Position numbers and translations under genes: made by a program. From contig NZ_CP035119.1 in NCBI RefSeq assembly GCF_004087835.1, forward strand, positions 1 to 64,000: DNA of 64,000 bases. The letters run 5' to 3'. The notes below the pieces were generated by a model. That model saw nothing but the letters and a program-made list of their open reading frames with translations, searched no databases and was not told the DNA's origin. Positions 26,332-34,479 of this stretch are shown here, piece by piece (the first letter of the stretch is position 1; each line of letters starts with the position of its first letter). The stretch is from Halorussus pelagicus. Its GTDB lineage: Archaea > Halobacteriota > Halobacteria > Halobacteriales > Haladaptataceae.

Positions 26332-26805
26332 GTGACTGGACGCTACTACGAGGAGTTCGAGGTCGGCCAGACCATCGAACACGAGAAGCGACGGACCGTG
26401 AGCGAGTCCGACAACCAGCAGTTCTGCGACATGACGATGAACCAGCAACCGCTTCACCTCGACGCCGACTTCGCCGAGGACACCCAGTTCGGCGAGCGGT
26501 TGGTCAACGGTCTCTACACGATGAGTCTCGCGGTCGGGGTCTCAATCCCCGAGACCACCGACGGCACAATCGTCGCCAACCTCTCGTACGACGAGGTCGA
26601 GCATCCGAACCCGGTGTTCCACGGCGACACCATTCGCGCTCAATCGACCGTGACCGACAAGCGCGAAACCAGCGACGGCGAGCGCGGCGTCGTGACGATG
26701 CACGTCGAAGCGTTCGCGGTGAACCGCGAGGACGAGGACGGGGAGGACCTGCTCGTCTGCGAATTCGACCGGACCGTGCTGTCACTGAAGAAGGAAAATC
26801 AGTAG
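26332..26805 (+). CDS. MaoC family dehydratase (hot-dog fold)
   Basis: 157 residues from GTG 26332. MaoC/R-hydratase pattern: YYEEFEVGQTIEHEKRRTVSESD, MNQQPLHLDADFAEDTQFGERLVNG, with the hydratase Asp/His dyad probably in the D-x-x-P-L-H-x-D segment. It hydrates enoyl-CoA esters. It is smaller than mesaconyl-CoA hydratase, so it acts as a dimer of single domains. The GTG start is preferred over the upstream TTG because family homology begins there. Confidence 0.88.
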   Translation: MTGRYYEEFEVGQTIEHEKRRTVSESDNQQFCDMTMNQQPLHLDADFAEDTQFGERLVNGLYTMSLAVGVSIPETTDGTIVANLSYDEVEHPNPVFHGDTIRAQSTVTDKRETSDGERGVVTMHVEAFAVNREDEDGEDLLVCEFDRTVLSLKKENQ

Positions 26806-26829
26806 CGCACTCGATTCCTTAATTTTATT

Positions 26830-26853
26830 TCTAGATTGCTAGATAACATTTAT
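26830..26853 (+). promoter_or_regulatory. CTAG-pair promoter element of cysteine-tail protein 2
   Basis: TCTAG, four bases, CTAGA, then ATTTAT, 32 bases before the ATG at 26885. The same order and spacing occurs at 30924-30947. CTAG is generally rare in haloarchaeal DNA, so the paired copies stand out. Confidence 0.55.
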
Positions 26854-26884
26854 CGTGGTTGTAAATAAATAGCATAGATGCGCC

Positions 26885-27193
26885 ATGAACCGCAGACAAC
26901 TACTCAAAGGCATCGGAGCGAGCGGAGCGGCGAGTCTGGCCGTCGGAACCGCCGCGGCCGGGCGACGGCGAACTGACCTTCAAGTGACCGACGACGACCT
27001 CGACGTTCTGCGCGTCGTCCGCGACGGCGATGTCGTTCGGACGTTCGAGAATCCCTCGGTCGAGGACTTAGACAGCATTCACGCACAGGTCGCCGATGAG
27101 GAGCAACTAATCAATCAGGACGACTGCTGTATCGCGGAGTGCGAGTCCGACTGCTGTCCGTATCGGTGCTGTCTCACCGGCGGCAACTGTTGA
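26885..27193 (+). CDS. Small Tat-exported protein with cysteine-rich C-terminus, type 2
   Basis: 102 residues. Twin-arginine signal MNRRQLLKGIGASGAASL. The middle (residues ~32-78) contains LRVVRDGDVVRTFENPS and is alignable with the protein at 30977 (LRIVGDGGTVDTVESP). The last ~24 residues carry eight Cys (CC, C, CC, CC, C) and end in Cys. Function unknown: candidates are disulfide-stabilised exported peptide, metal binder, or halocin-like precursor. Confidence 0.78.
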   Translation: MNRRQLLKGIGASGAASLAVGTAAAGRRRTDLQVTDDDLDVLRVVRDGDVVRTFENPSVEDLDSIHAQVADEEQLINQDDCCIAECESDCCPYRCCLTGGNC

Positions 27194-27259
27194 GCGAGAA
27201 ACGAAGCGGCGTCGGACGCCGCGAACCACTTTTTCGGCGTCTCGGAGTGGCGCGGACGA

Positions 27260-27637
27260 CTACCCGAGAACTGTCGCGTACAGCGCGAGGTTGACGACGA
27301 CCGCACCCGTCCACGGCACCGCCAACCCCGCGGGCACGAGCAGGCCGTGTTCGTCGGGCACAATCCACCGACAGCAGACGCCGATGCCGACCGCGAACAG
27401 TTTCAGGCCAACCAGCGCCCCGAAGCCGAACCGCTCCATTGCGGTCCGAGCAACCGGATTCGACTCGGTGAGACCGATTTTGAGACCGTAGTACGTCGTG
27501 AGCAGGTCGCCGACGAGCGCGACGCCGACGAGTAGCCAGAGCGCCCGCTCCCAGCCGCCGATTCCCGCGAGCGGAGCGTTCAGGCGTCTCGGAGTATCGC
27601 GGGCGGCGGTCGGCCAGCGGAGTCGGTCCGAACTCAT
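27260..27637 (-). CDS. Membrane protein, DUF5658-like
   Basis: 125 residues from ATG 27637 (MSSDRLRWPTAARD). It has about three membrane helices and the DUF5658-type motif GDLLTTYYGLKIGLTESNPVAR in the first. It is convergent with the cysteine-tail gene at 26885. Function unknown. Confidence 0.78.
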   Translation of the reverse strand: MSSDRLRWPTAARDTPRRLNAPLAGIGGWERALWLLVGVALVGDLLTTYYGLKIGLTESNPVARTAMERFGFGALVGLKLFAVGIGVCCRWIVPDEHGLLVPAGLAVPWTGAVVVNLALYATVLG

Positions 27638-27939
27638 GGTTGGTCCCGGCGTGAAGTACGCCCCGTCACGACTGGTCGAACGGCGAACGCGCCAATTGTT
27701 ATACGGCTCTTGCGGTGCTGACACGCGGGAGTAACTCGACCAGTGACTCGGTACGCCGGAAACAGTTCCACGGAACAGAAACGGCGGCTCACCCGCCGGA
27801 GAACGCGAAACGCGAGATTACGCGGTCGGTTCGTCGTGTCGATGGTTCGCTATCGCCGTGACGAGAGCGACACCGAATGTCTCCGCGACGTTCGACGCGA
27901 ACGACGGAATTTTTGGCGGTCGGGTCCCTACGCCCGGAC
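27638..27939. other. Intergenic region upstream of DUF5658 and DoxX-like genes
   Basis: About 300 bases. On the minus strand CGTATAACAATT (~27690-27705) may be the promoter of the DUF5658 gene. AATTTTTGG near 27909 may serve the DoxX-like gene. No other gene is supported. Confidence 0.4.
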
Positions 27940-28386
27940 GTGTCACAAAGTGGTCCGCGCCAGTTCGTCGAATCGGCGTTCGGTCGAGCGGCCGCTCTGC
28001 TTCCCCCGTCGGCGACGCTGACGCGGACCGGTCTCGGTGCGATGCTGGTCGCGGCGGGCGTCCACAAACTGCTCGACCCGGCCGCGTGGGCCATCTACGT
28101 CACCGACTGGCTCGCGCCCCTGCTCGTCGTCTCGCCGGTCGTCTTCATGCTGCTAAACGGGTGGCTCGAAATCGGGTTCGGTCTCGCGCTGCTGGCCGAC
28201 CGCTACACCGCCCTCTCGGCGGCCGTCGCCGCGGTGTCACTCACCGCAACGATTGGCTATCTCGCCGTCGTCTGGGCGACGAAGGGTCAGTTCGGCGACG
28301 TACTCGCGCGAGACGTTGGATTGGCGGCGCTGGCGTTCGCGGTCTTTTCGGACGCGGTTCGCGGCGTCGAGTCGGGCGGCGAGTGA
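27940..28386 (+). CDS. DoxX-like membrane protein
   Basis: About 148 residues from GTG 27940 (VSQSGPRQFVESAFG); the frame is open to ATG 27877 but codon use there is atypical. Four predicted membrane helices with GVHKLLDP, VVFMLLNGWLEIGFGLALL and a C-terminal helix, a pattern of DoxX/DoxD proteins that act in redox or sulfur-related membrane functions. The exact role is not known here. Confidence 0.7.
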   Translation: MSQSGPRQFVESAFGRAAALLPPSATLTRTGLGAMLVAAGVHKLLDPAAWAIYVTDWLAPLLVVSPVVFMLLNGWLEIGFGLALLADRYTALSAAVAAVSLTATIGYLAVVWATKGQFGDVLARDVGLAALAFAVFSDAVRGVESGGE

Positions 28387-28396
28387 CTGACCGCGG

Positions 28397-29410
28397 TTAG
28401 CGGACGGTAAGTCTCGCCTCGTACCACTGCCCGTCGTACCGACAGAGCGACTGGTCGAACGACGCCGACGACGGGTCGTCGGGCATGTGTTCGCCCATTC
28501 CGAGTCGGTCCGTAACCGCCGTCAGGCCCTCGGACATCGACCCCTCGTCGGTGTAGAGGCGGCCGTTATCGACCGCCGTCGCGGCGTCGAGTACCCCGAC
28601 GGTCTCCGACGACAGGTTCTCGCGGTCGAAGCGCGCGTCCACGAACTCCGCGTCGAGATACGAGGTCAACTCCTCGCGCGAGGTTCCCACCGAGCGCACC
28701 TCGAAAGAGTAGTTCGTCACCGTCAGGGTCCCGCGCTCGGCGTTCGCGGCGAAGTAGTTGCCGTCCCGCTCGACGTAATCGAACGGCGGGTCGGGCACGA
28801 GGTCGCTGGCCGACGCGTCCAGTCGCTCGTGAAACTGGACGCCGCGATACGGGAACTCGTAATCGTCGGCGTCCAGCGGGTTGGACCGCGAGGCGTAGGT
28901 GCGTTCCATCGCGCTCTCGACTATCCGCCGGTCGGTCTCCGAGAGCGACGACGGCGGTTCGGAGACGACCGTCGCCGACGATTCCGGTTCCCCTTCGGTC
29001 AGGTCGAGATAGAACACCCACCGCGTCGCCGTCGTCTCCGACTGGCCGGTCGGGACGATCTGATAGGTGGTTCCCTCGTGGGACGCGAACCGCGGGAACA
29101 CTCTGGTCGTCGTTCCGAACTCAGCTCGGTCGGTGAACTGCAATCCCTCGACCGTGACACTCCCCGACTCGAACAGCGTCTCGACGACCGACCGCTTGTA
29201 CTCGTCGGGGTAATCGACGGCGTACTGCGCCGTCGCGTCCGTGGGGTCGTCCAATAGGTAGTTGTCGGCCACCGCGTCGAGACTGTCGCCGACGGGAAAC
29301 GTTCGAAATCGGTACGTGGGACCGCCGCCACCGGAACAGCCAGCGAGGCTCGTTCCGATTGCGGTTGCGAACCCGGCGAGGACGGTTCGACGCGAGGGAG
29401 TCGGGGGCAT
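28397..29410 (-). CDS. Tat-exported lipoprotein, unknown function
   Basis: 337 residues. Start MPPTPSRRTVLAGFATAI with twin Arg and lipobox (LAGC, Cys near residue 25), Gly-rich linker, then a mainly beta extracytoplasmic domain with several acidic stretches. No known enzyme motif. Convergent with DoxX-like gene. The promoter on the minus strand lies in the AT-rich 29411-29480 region. Confidence 0.8.
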   Translation of the reverse strand: MPPTPSRRTVLAGFATAIGTSLAGCSGGGGPTYRFRTFPVGDSLDAVADNYLLDDPTDATAQYAVDYPDEYKRSVVETLFESGSVTVEGLQFTDRAEFGTTTRVFPRFASHEGTTYQIVPTGQSETTATRWVFYLDLTEGEPESSATVVSEPPSSLSETDRRIVESAMERTYASRSNPLDADDYEFPYRGVQFHERLDASASDLVPDPPFDYVERDGNYFAANAERGTLTVTNYSFEVRSVGTSREELTSYLDAEFVDARFDRENLSSETVGVLDAATAVDNGRLYTDEGSMSEGLTAVTDRLGMGEHMPDDPSSASFDQSLCRYDGQWYEARLTVR

Positions 29411-29514
29411 TAAATTATCGAACCGGGTGCGAACTCAAATCACTTGCGTTACTACATAAATTAAATATATTTTAATAAAAAGTTTTATTTACGAAAAGTG
29501 GTTAATATTCGCCC

Positions 29515-30846
29515 GTGTCCGACAACTCACGAATTGACAGTATCAGTCGCAGAAGCGCACTCAAACGAATGTCGGCGGTCGGTCTCGGTCTCGCCGTCGG
29601 GGTGACGGGGACCGGCGTCGCGCAACCGGACAAGGAGATTCCGTACGACGACTTCGAGCGGCCGTATCCGGACAAGACGACGACCCGGTTCGGGTCGTCG
29701 CTCCGCGGTGTCACCGCTCACCCCGAGATGCTGGCGCTCTCGAAGAAGGCCGTCAAGCGCCATTTCAAGGCCTCGGACCTCTCCGGGAAAGAGTACGGAC
29801 AGGCGCTCCAGTATGTCCTAGAAGCCCGGAAGGACTACCCGGTAGAACACGTCTCGGACGGCGGCGACACGGTGATTCGACTCGCGCCCGAGGCGAAGAC
29901 CGAACCGCTCTATCCGGCGAAAAACGACACGGAGGCACAGCGCCACCACCGGAACGCGGTGCAAGTGTTCGCCGGTGGCGCTTCGGGGAAGCACAGCGCC
30001 GAGACGAGCGGTGAGGTCTCGCCCCAGTGGGACCAGAACCACCACAAGGACATCACGGAAGTCCTTCTCGACAGTGCGGACGCGAATCTGTACGATTACC
30101 CGATTATTCAGGCGTCCGACGACCCCGACGAATTCGGCGAGGAAGCCCGTGGCGAGGTCAACGACATCTGCGACCAGATCGATCTGGGAGCGCTCGACGG
30201 CTACAAGGACAAGGCGTGTGACATCGTTGCCAGCGCGCTGGACGTGTTCCACACGAACTACGCCCAATACTACGACCCGAGCATCGCGTCGATTTCGTTC
30301 GGCCCGCTCGGCTCCATCGACGTTCCGGCAGGACTCGGTAAGGCCCCGGAGGCAACCAACACCTTCTACTACGCCGCCGCCTCGGCGGACGACAGCGAAA
30401 AGTTCGGCTGGTCGCTCCACTACCTGCAGGACATGTCTCAGCCGCTTCACACCGGAATGGGCATCGAGCAGGCTGGCTTCGAGATGACGTGGACCGGTCC
30501 CGAGAAGAACCCCAAAAGATGGCTCCACTACGGCTTCGAGGACCTGCTTCGTGACTTCTGGAACAGCGACCCCAGCTTCTCCAGCGAGACGAAGTCGATG
30601 GAACAGATCATGCGCGACAGCGACACTGCGGACTACGTCTACCCCAAGAGCGCCGCCGAGAATATGGCCGAAACCTCGACCCAGTACGCCAGCGACATCT
30701 ACTACGAAATCCTCGAAAACGAGGACGAGCGCGACTACGGAACGTGGGATTGGTCAACGAAGTATAACGTGTACAAGGACCTGGCCAACTGTTACTCCGA
30801 ACTCGGCTATCTCGGTCGCGGCATGATCGAGAAGTTCGACTCCTAA
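29515..30846 (+). CDS. Tat-exported zinc-dependent phospholipase C-like protein
   Basis: 443 residues from GTG 29515. Signal includes DSISRRSALKRM. The mature part is helical with histidine motifs typical of Zn-dependent phospholipase C / S1-P1 folds: HHKDITEVLLDSADANL, LHYLQDMSQPLHTGM (residues ~300) and WLHYGFEDLL. These suggest a metal-binding hydrolase outside the cell, probably of phospholipid or phosphate esters. TTTTATTT about 27 bases before the start fits a leaderless message. Zinc ligands are not all assigned. Confidence 0.82.
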   Translation: MSDNSRIDSISRRSALKRMSAVGLGLAVGVTGTGVAQPDKEIPYDDFERPYPDKTTTRFGSSLRGVTAHPEMLALSKKAVKRHFKASDLSGKEYGQALQYVLEARKDYPVEHVSDGGDTVIRLAPEAKTEPLYPAKNDTEAQRHHRNAVQVFAGGASGKHSAETSGEVSPQWDQNHHKDITEVLLDSADANLYDYPIIQASDDPDEFGEEARGEVNDICDQIDLGALDGYKDKACDIVASALDVFHTNYAQYYDPSIASISFGPLGSIDVPAGLGKAPEATNTFYYAAASADDSEKFGWSLHYLQDMSQPLHTGMGIEQAGFEMTWTGPEKNPKRWLHYGFEDLLRDFWNSDPSFSSETKSMEQIMRDSDTADYVYPKSAAENMAETSTQYASDIYYEILENEDERDYGTWDWSTKYNVYKDLANCYSELGYLGRGMIEKFDS

Positions 30847-30923
30847 CTGCGCAGGTCGGAGTCTCCCCGATTTTCGGCATTCTTTCGACGACCCCTCGAT
30901 GCGATGCCCGACTTATTTACATA

Positions 30924-30947
30924 TCTAGTTGGCTAGAAAATATTTAT
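30924..30947 (+). promoter_or_regulatory. CTAG-pair promoter element of cysteine-tail protein 3
   Basis: TCTAG, four bases, CTAGA, then ATTTAT, 30 bases before the ATG at 30977. Nearly the same as 26830-26853 in sequence and spacing. Confidence 0.55.
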
Positions 30948-30976
30948 ATTTCGGTGTCGTGTATATAGACTTGGGT

Positions 30977-31357
30977 ATGAAGCGAAGAAACCTACTGAAA
31001 GGCATCGCGGCGAGTAGCGTCATCGGTACCGGCGCGGCCAGTGCGAACGTCGAACCGGGCGTGAAACTCGGCGCAGTCGAAGCGTACGACCGACTCCGAA
31101 TCGTTGGCGACGGTGGAACGGTCGATACCGTCGAGAGTCCGACGTGGGAGACGGTCCAAGAGGTCGAAGCCAGTCTGGACGACGACCAGCGACTCGTCAC
31201 GCCCGACGAGGACTGCGTGGCGCTGTGTGAAGCCAACTGCCCGTGCAAACCCTGTCTCGTCGGATGTTTCAACTGCTGTAACGTCGAGGAGAGCAAGTGC
31301 GACTGTTGCAGCGAGTTCGACAATCCGGACGAAGTTCGGTGTTGCGAAGGCTGTTGA
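30977..31357 (+). CDS. Small Tat-exported protein with cysteine-rich C-terminus, type 3
   Basis: 126 residues from ATG 30977. Twin-arginine signal MKRRNLLKGIAASSVIG. The middle (LRIVGDGGTVDTVESP, then a helix with QEVEASLDDDQRL) aligns with the protein at 26885. The C-terminal ~48 residues contain 14 Cys in C-x2-C, CC and C-x-C groups and end in Cys (CCEGC). Likely a paralogue of type 2. Function unknown. Confidence 0.78.
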   Translation: MKRRNLLKGIAASSVIGTGAASANVEPGVKLGAVEAYDRLRIVGDGGTVDTVESPTWETVQEVEASLDDDQRLVTPDEDCVALCEANCPCKPCLVGCFNCCNVEESKCDCCSEFDNPDEVRCCEGC

Positions 31358-31377
31358 AACGTACCCGAACGACGAAT

Positions 31378-31399
31378 GCTCGGCGGCACGTCGCCGAGC
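31378..31399. terminator. Hairpin between convergent genes
   Basis: GCTCGGCG (31378-31385), six-base loop, CGCCGAGC (31392-31399). It sits between the stop of the cysteine-tail gene (31357) and the end of the carboxylase gene (31410) and could end both transcripts. Confidence 0.4.
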
Positions 31400-31409
31400 G
31401 TTCGCCTCG

Positions 31410-33188
31410 TTAAAGGATAGTTCCGTGTTTCTTGTCCGGCAGGTCCTTCTCGATGCCCTCGTAGAACGCGAACCGGTTCTCCAGTTCGGTCCGGAGCGTG
31501 CTGGGCGGCACGATTTCGTCGATGACGACTTCGCTGGCCATCCGATGTACGTCGATGTCCTCGCGGTACTCCTCGCGGAGTTCCTGTTCCATCTGGGCGC
31601 GCTCGTCCTCGTCGTCTACCTCCGAGAGCTTTCGCGCGTAGACCGCGTTTATCGCCGCTTCCGGTCCCATGATGGCGATTTCTCCGGAGGGAAGCCCGAG
31701 AACGCTCTCGGGGTCGTAGGCCGGGCCGCCCATCGCGTAGATGCCCGCGCCGTACGCCTTCCGGACGACGACGGTCTGTTTCGGAACCGTGGCCGAGGAG
31801 GTGGCGTAGATGAACTTCTTGCCCTTCTCCAAGATGGCGTCTTTCTCGACCTGCGACCCGGCCATGAATCCGGGTGTGTCACACAGGTACAGCAGGGGAA
31901 TGTCGTAGGCGTCGCAGGTCCAGATGAACTCCGCGGCCTTCTCGGCGGCGTCGGGGAAGATGGCCCCCGCGCGGTGCGCAGGCTGGTTGGCGACGATACC
32001 GACCGGTCGGCCGTCGATGCGGGCGAACGCGGTGATTATCTCTTCGCCGTACTCGGGCTTGAGTTCGAAAAAGGAGTCCTCGTCAACCACGCGGTCGATG
32101 ACATCCGTCATGTCGTAGCCCTTGTTCGGCTCTTGGGGGACCACGGAGTCGATTCCCGACGGGGACTTGACGGGGGGCTTGCCCTCGGTCTGTGGCGGCT
32201 TCTCGTCGGCGCTGTCGGGCAGGTAGCCCACGAGGTCGGCGACGAGTTGTCGGGCGTGTTCCTCGTCGTCGGCAACGAGGTCGGCGCTCCCCGACTGCTG
32301 GGCGTGAACGTCCGGGCCGCCCAACTCTTCGAGTTCGATGTCTTCGCCCGTGACCATCTGGACCATCCGCGGGGAGGCGATGGCCATCGCAGACATGTCC
32401 CGGACCATGATGGTGAAGTCGGCGAAGACGGGCGTGTAGGCCGCTCCGGCGATACAGGGTCCGTAGAGGACACAGATTTGGGGCACTCTGCCCGAGAGCA
32501 TCGAGTGGTTGTAGTAGTATTTCCCGATGCCCTCGCGGTTGGCGAAGAACCCGGTCTGCTGGTCGATGCGACCCCCCGAAGAGTCCATCAGGTAGAGGAC
32601 CGGTTTGCCGTTCTTCAGCGCGCGCTGTTGCATCCGGAGGAACTTCTCGACGCCCTTCTCGGCCATCGACCCGGCTTTGACCGTGAAGTCGTTGGCCATG
32701 AAGTGCAACTCGCGGCCTTCAAACTCGGCCGCCCCCGTGAGCAGGCCGTCGCCGGGCAGTCGGTCGTCGTTGCCCTCCTCGACCTCGGGGCTGTCGGGGT
32801 GCCACCCGTCGAAGTTGGCGAACTTGCCGTCCTCGAAGAGGAGACCGTCGTCGCCGAACCAGAGGTCCAGTCTGTCGCGGACGAACAGTTTGCCCTGTTC
32901 TTCGAGTCGCTGTTTGTACTTCTCGGGACCGCCCAGTTCGATGTCCTCGATTTCGTCCCAGAGGGCTTCCTCGCGCTCGGTCGGCCCGAGGTCGTCGGAC
33001 TCGGCGATGGCCTCGGCGGTCGCTTCGGCGGCCGCTTGCGCGGCCCCGGTGGGTGCCTCGCGGACGACCGCTGGCGCGTCGGCGTCGCCAACGTATACTT
33101 CTACTTCGTCGCGGACGTGTTGGGCAAGCGCCTCCGCGATGGCGGACGCTTCCTCGTCGGTCGCACCGTCGCTGACGCGGACTTTCAT
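31410..33188 (-). CDS. Acyl-CoA carboxylase carboxyltransferase, with fused epsilon-like N terminus
   Basis: 592 residues from ATG 33188. The main part (residues ~90-592) is the PccB/AccB-type carboxyltransferase: GKLFVRDRLDLWFG, GPCIAGAAYTPVFADF, LYLCDTPGFMAG, PKQTVVVRKAYGAGIYAMGG. The first ~45 residues (KVRVSDGATDEEASAIAEAL) resemble the epsilon/PccX subunit of acyl-CoA carboxylases. It would transfer carboxyl to propionyl- or acetyl-CoA with a biotin partner, which is not in the window. Confidence 0.9.
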   Translation of the reverse strand: MKVRVSDGATDEEASAIAEALAQHVRDEVEVYVGDADAPAVVREAPTGAAQAAAEATAEAIAESDDLGPTEREEALWDEIEDIELGGPEKYKQRLEEQGKLFVRDRLDLWFGDDGLLFEDGKFANFDGWHPDSPEVEEGNDDRLPGDGLLTGAAEFEGRELHFMANDFTVKAGSMAEKGVEKFLRMQQRALKNGKPVLYLMDSSGGRIDQQTGFFANREGIGKYYYNHSMLSGRVPQICVLYGPCIAGAAYTPVFADFTIMVRDMSAMAIASPRMVQMVTGEDIELEELGGPDVHAQQSGSADLVADDEEHARQLVADLVGYLPDSADEKPPQTEGKPPVKSPSGIDSVVPQEPNKGYDMTDVIDRVVDEDSFFELKPEYGEEIITAFARIDGRPVGIVANQPAHRAGAIFPDAAEKAAEFIWTCDAYDIPLLYLCDTPGFMAGSQVEKDAILEKGKKFIYATSSATVPKQTVVVRKAYGAGIYAMGGPAYDPESVLGLPSGEIAIMGPEAAINAVYARKLSEVDDEDERAQMEQELREEYREDIDVHRMASEVVIDEIVPPSTLRTELENRFAFYEGIEKDLPDKKHGTIL

Positions 33189-33315
33189 ACAGTGGACTCC
33201 GGCCAGCGATTTCAAACAGTTTTCCCTTTGGATTCGCCGGAATCTTGCCGCGGTCGGACTTCGGGGACGTCGGCCCGCGACTAGCGGAGCGCCGGAGAGA
33301 ACGGTCCGGGACCCA

Positions 33316-33516
33316 CTACTCGCTCTCCGCGAGGGCCGACCCGTGCCAGACGACCGACCAGTCGGCCGGACTCGGGAGACCGCACCCTGTCAGCGCGACG
33401 AGCGCGACGGTCCCGAGGTGGTCGTCGGCCGCGATGGGGTTCGGCAGGACGCCCGCCGCGACCAGCGCCAGCGGAAGGGCCAGCGCGAGCGACGCGAGCG
33501 CGGTCCCGCGAATCAG
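33316..33516 (-). pseudogene. 66-codon membrane-protein-like frame lacking a start codon
   Basis: The minus strand frame 33516-33316 has a hydrophobic Leu/Ala-rich helix (TALASLALALPLALVAAGVL), the string TVALVALTGCGLPSP, and a natural TAG end. It begins right after an in-frame TAG and has no ATG, GTG or TTG. It looks like a truncated small membrane protein or a gene with a start lost by mutation. Confidence 0.4.
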
Positions 33517-33589
33517 CTACTCAGGGGTCGTCGTCGGTCGTTCTCGGGGGCTACCGGAGACCGGAAAAGAAATCGCCGCGAGCGACCGC

Positions 33590-34477
33590 TCAAAACGTCG
33601 CTTCCAGTCGGTCGATGAGGTCCGCAGTCCCGACGTAGACGGGCGTGCGCTGGTGGAGTCGCTCAACGTCGGCGTCCAACAGCGACCCCTCGCCGTTCGA
33701 GGACGCGCCGTCCGCCGACTCCACGATGTACGCGATTGGGTTGCCCTCGAACTGGAGTCGCAGTTTGCCCTCGGGTCGGGACTCCAACTCAGGGTAGGCG
33801 AACACGCCGCCGTAGGTGACGACCTGATTCACGTCGCCGATCATCGCGCCGCCGTAGCGCAGTTTGAGTTCGTCCTCGATGTCGCTGGCGTAGTCGGCGA
33901 ACCGGTCGGTCCAGTCGGGGACCCGACCGCCGAACCCGTAGACGGTCGGGTCCGCGGGCAGGGTTAGGTCCTCGCGGACCGCGCGGCGAGCGACCTCGCC
34001 ATCGTCGTCCCGTTCGATGACGTACTCCGTCACATCGCCGTCGCGGGCAGTCACCATCGTCGTGATGGGACCGTAGAGGACGTACGCCGCGGCCACGAGG
34101 TCCCGGCCCGACGCCGGGAGGTCGGCGTCGTAAACTCCGAGGATGGTCCCCATCGAGTTGTTCGACCGGAGGTTCGAAGAACCGTCGAGGGGGTCAACGG
34201 TGACCGAGAGCGCGCCGTCGCCCGCATCGACCACTTCGTCGCGCTCCTCGCTGGCGAACTGGCCGACGCCCTCGATGGCGGTCAGTCGCTCGGCGAGCAG
34301 TTCGTCGGCCCACACGTCGGCCGCTAGTTGCGTCTCTCCCGAAGCGTTCTGCTCGTCGGTCTTCGTGCGGCGGCCCGCCAGTCCGTCCCGGATTTCGGGC
34401 GCGGCATCGGCGACGACCTCGAAGGTCTCCGCAACCGCGTCGTCGGACTCCGCCATCGGCGATTCGGCGTCGCGCAT
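33590..34477 (-). CDS. fbp: Fructose-1,6-bisphosphatase
   Basis: 295 residues, inositol-phosphatase superfamily. Metal/phosphate motif VDPLDGSSN, with SEERDE upstream and GGVFAYPELESR later. It dephosphorylates fructose 1,6-bisphosphate in gluconeogenesis. It starts two bases after the stop of the aldolase gene on the same strand, so the two are coupled. ATG 34477 (MRDAESPMAESD) is used; an internal ATG at 34456 is possible. Confidence 0.93.
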   Translation of the reverse strand: MRDAESPMAESDDAVAETFEVVADAAPEIRDGLAGRRTKTDEQNASGETQLAADVWADELLAERLTAIEGVGQFASEERDEVVDAGDGALSVTVDPLDGSSNLRSNNSMGTILGVYDADLPASGRDLVAAAYVLYGPITTMVTARDGDVTEYVIERDDDGEVARRAVREDLTLPADPTVYGFGGRVPDWTDRFADYASDIEDELKLRYGGAMIGDVNQVVTYGGVFAYPELESRPEGKLRLQFEGNPIAYIVESADGASSNGEGSLLDADVERLHQRTPVYVGTADLIDRLEATF

Positions 34478-34479
34478 CG

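Noticed and set aside
27877-27939. Upstream ATG of the DoxX-like gene
   Set aside because: Codons between 27877 and 27939 have low GC3 unlike the rest and the helix pattern begins after GTG 27940; kept only as an alternative start.
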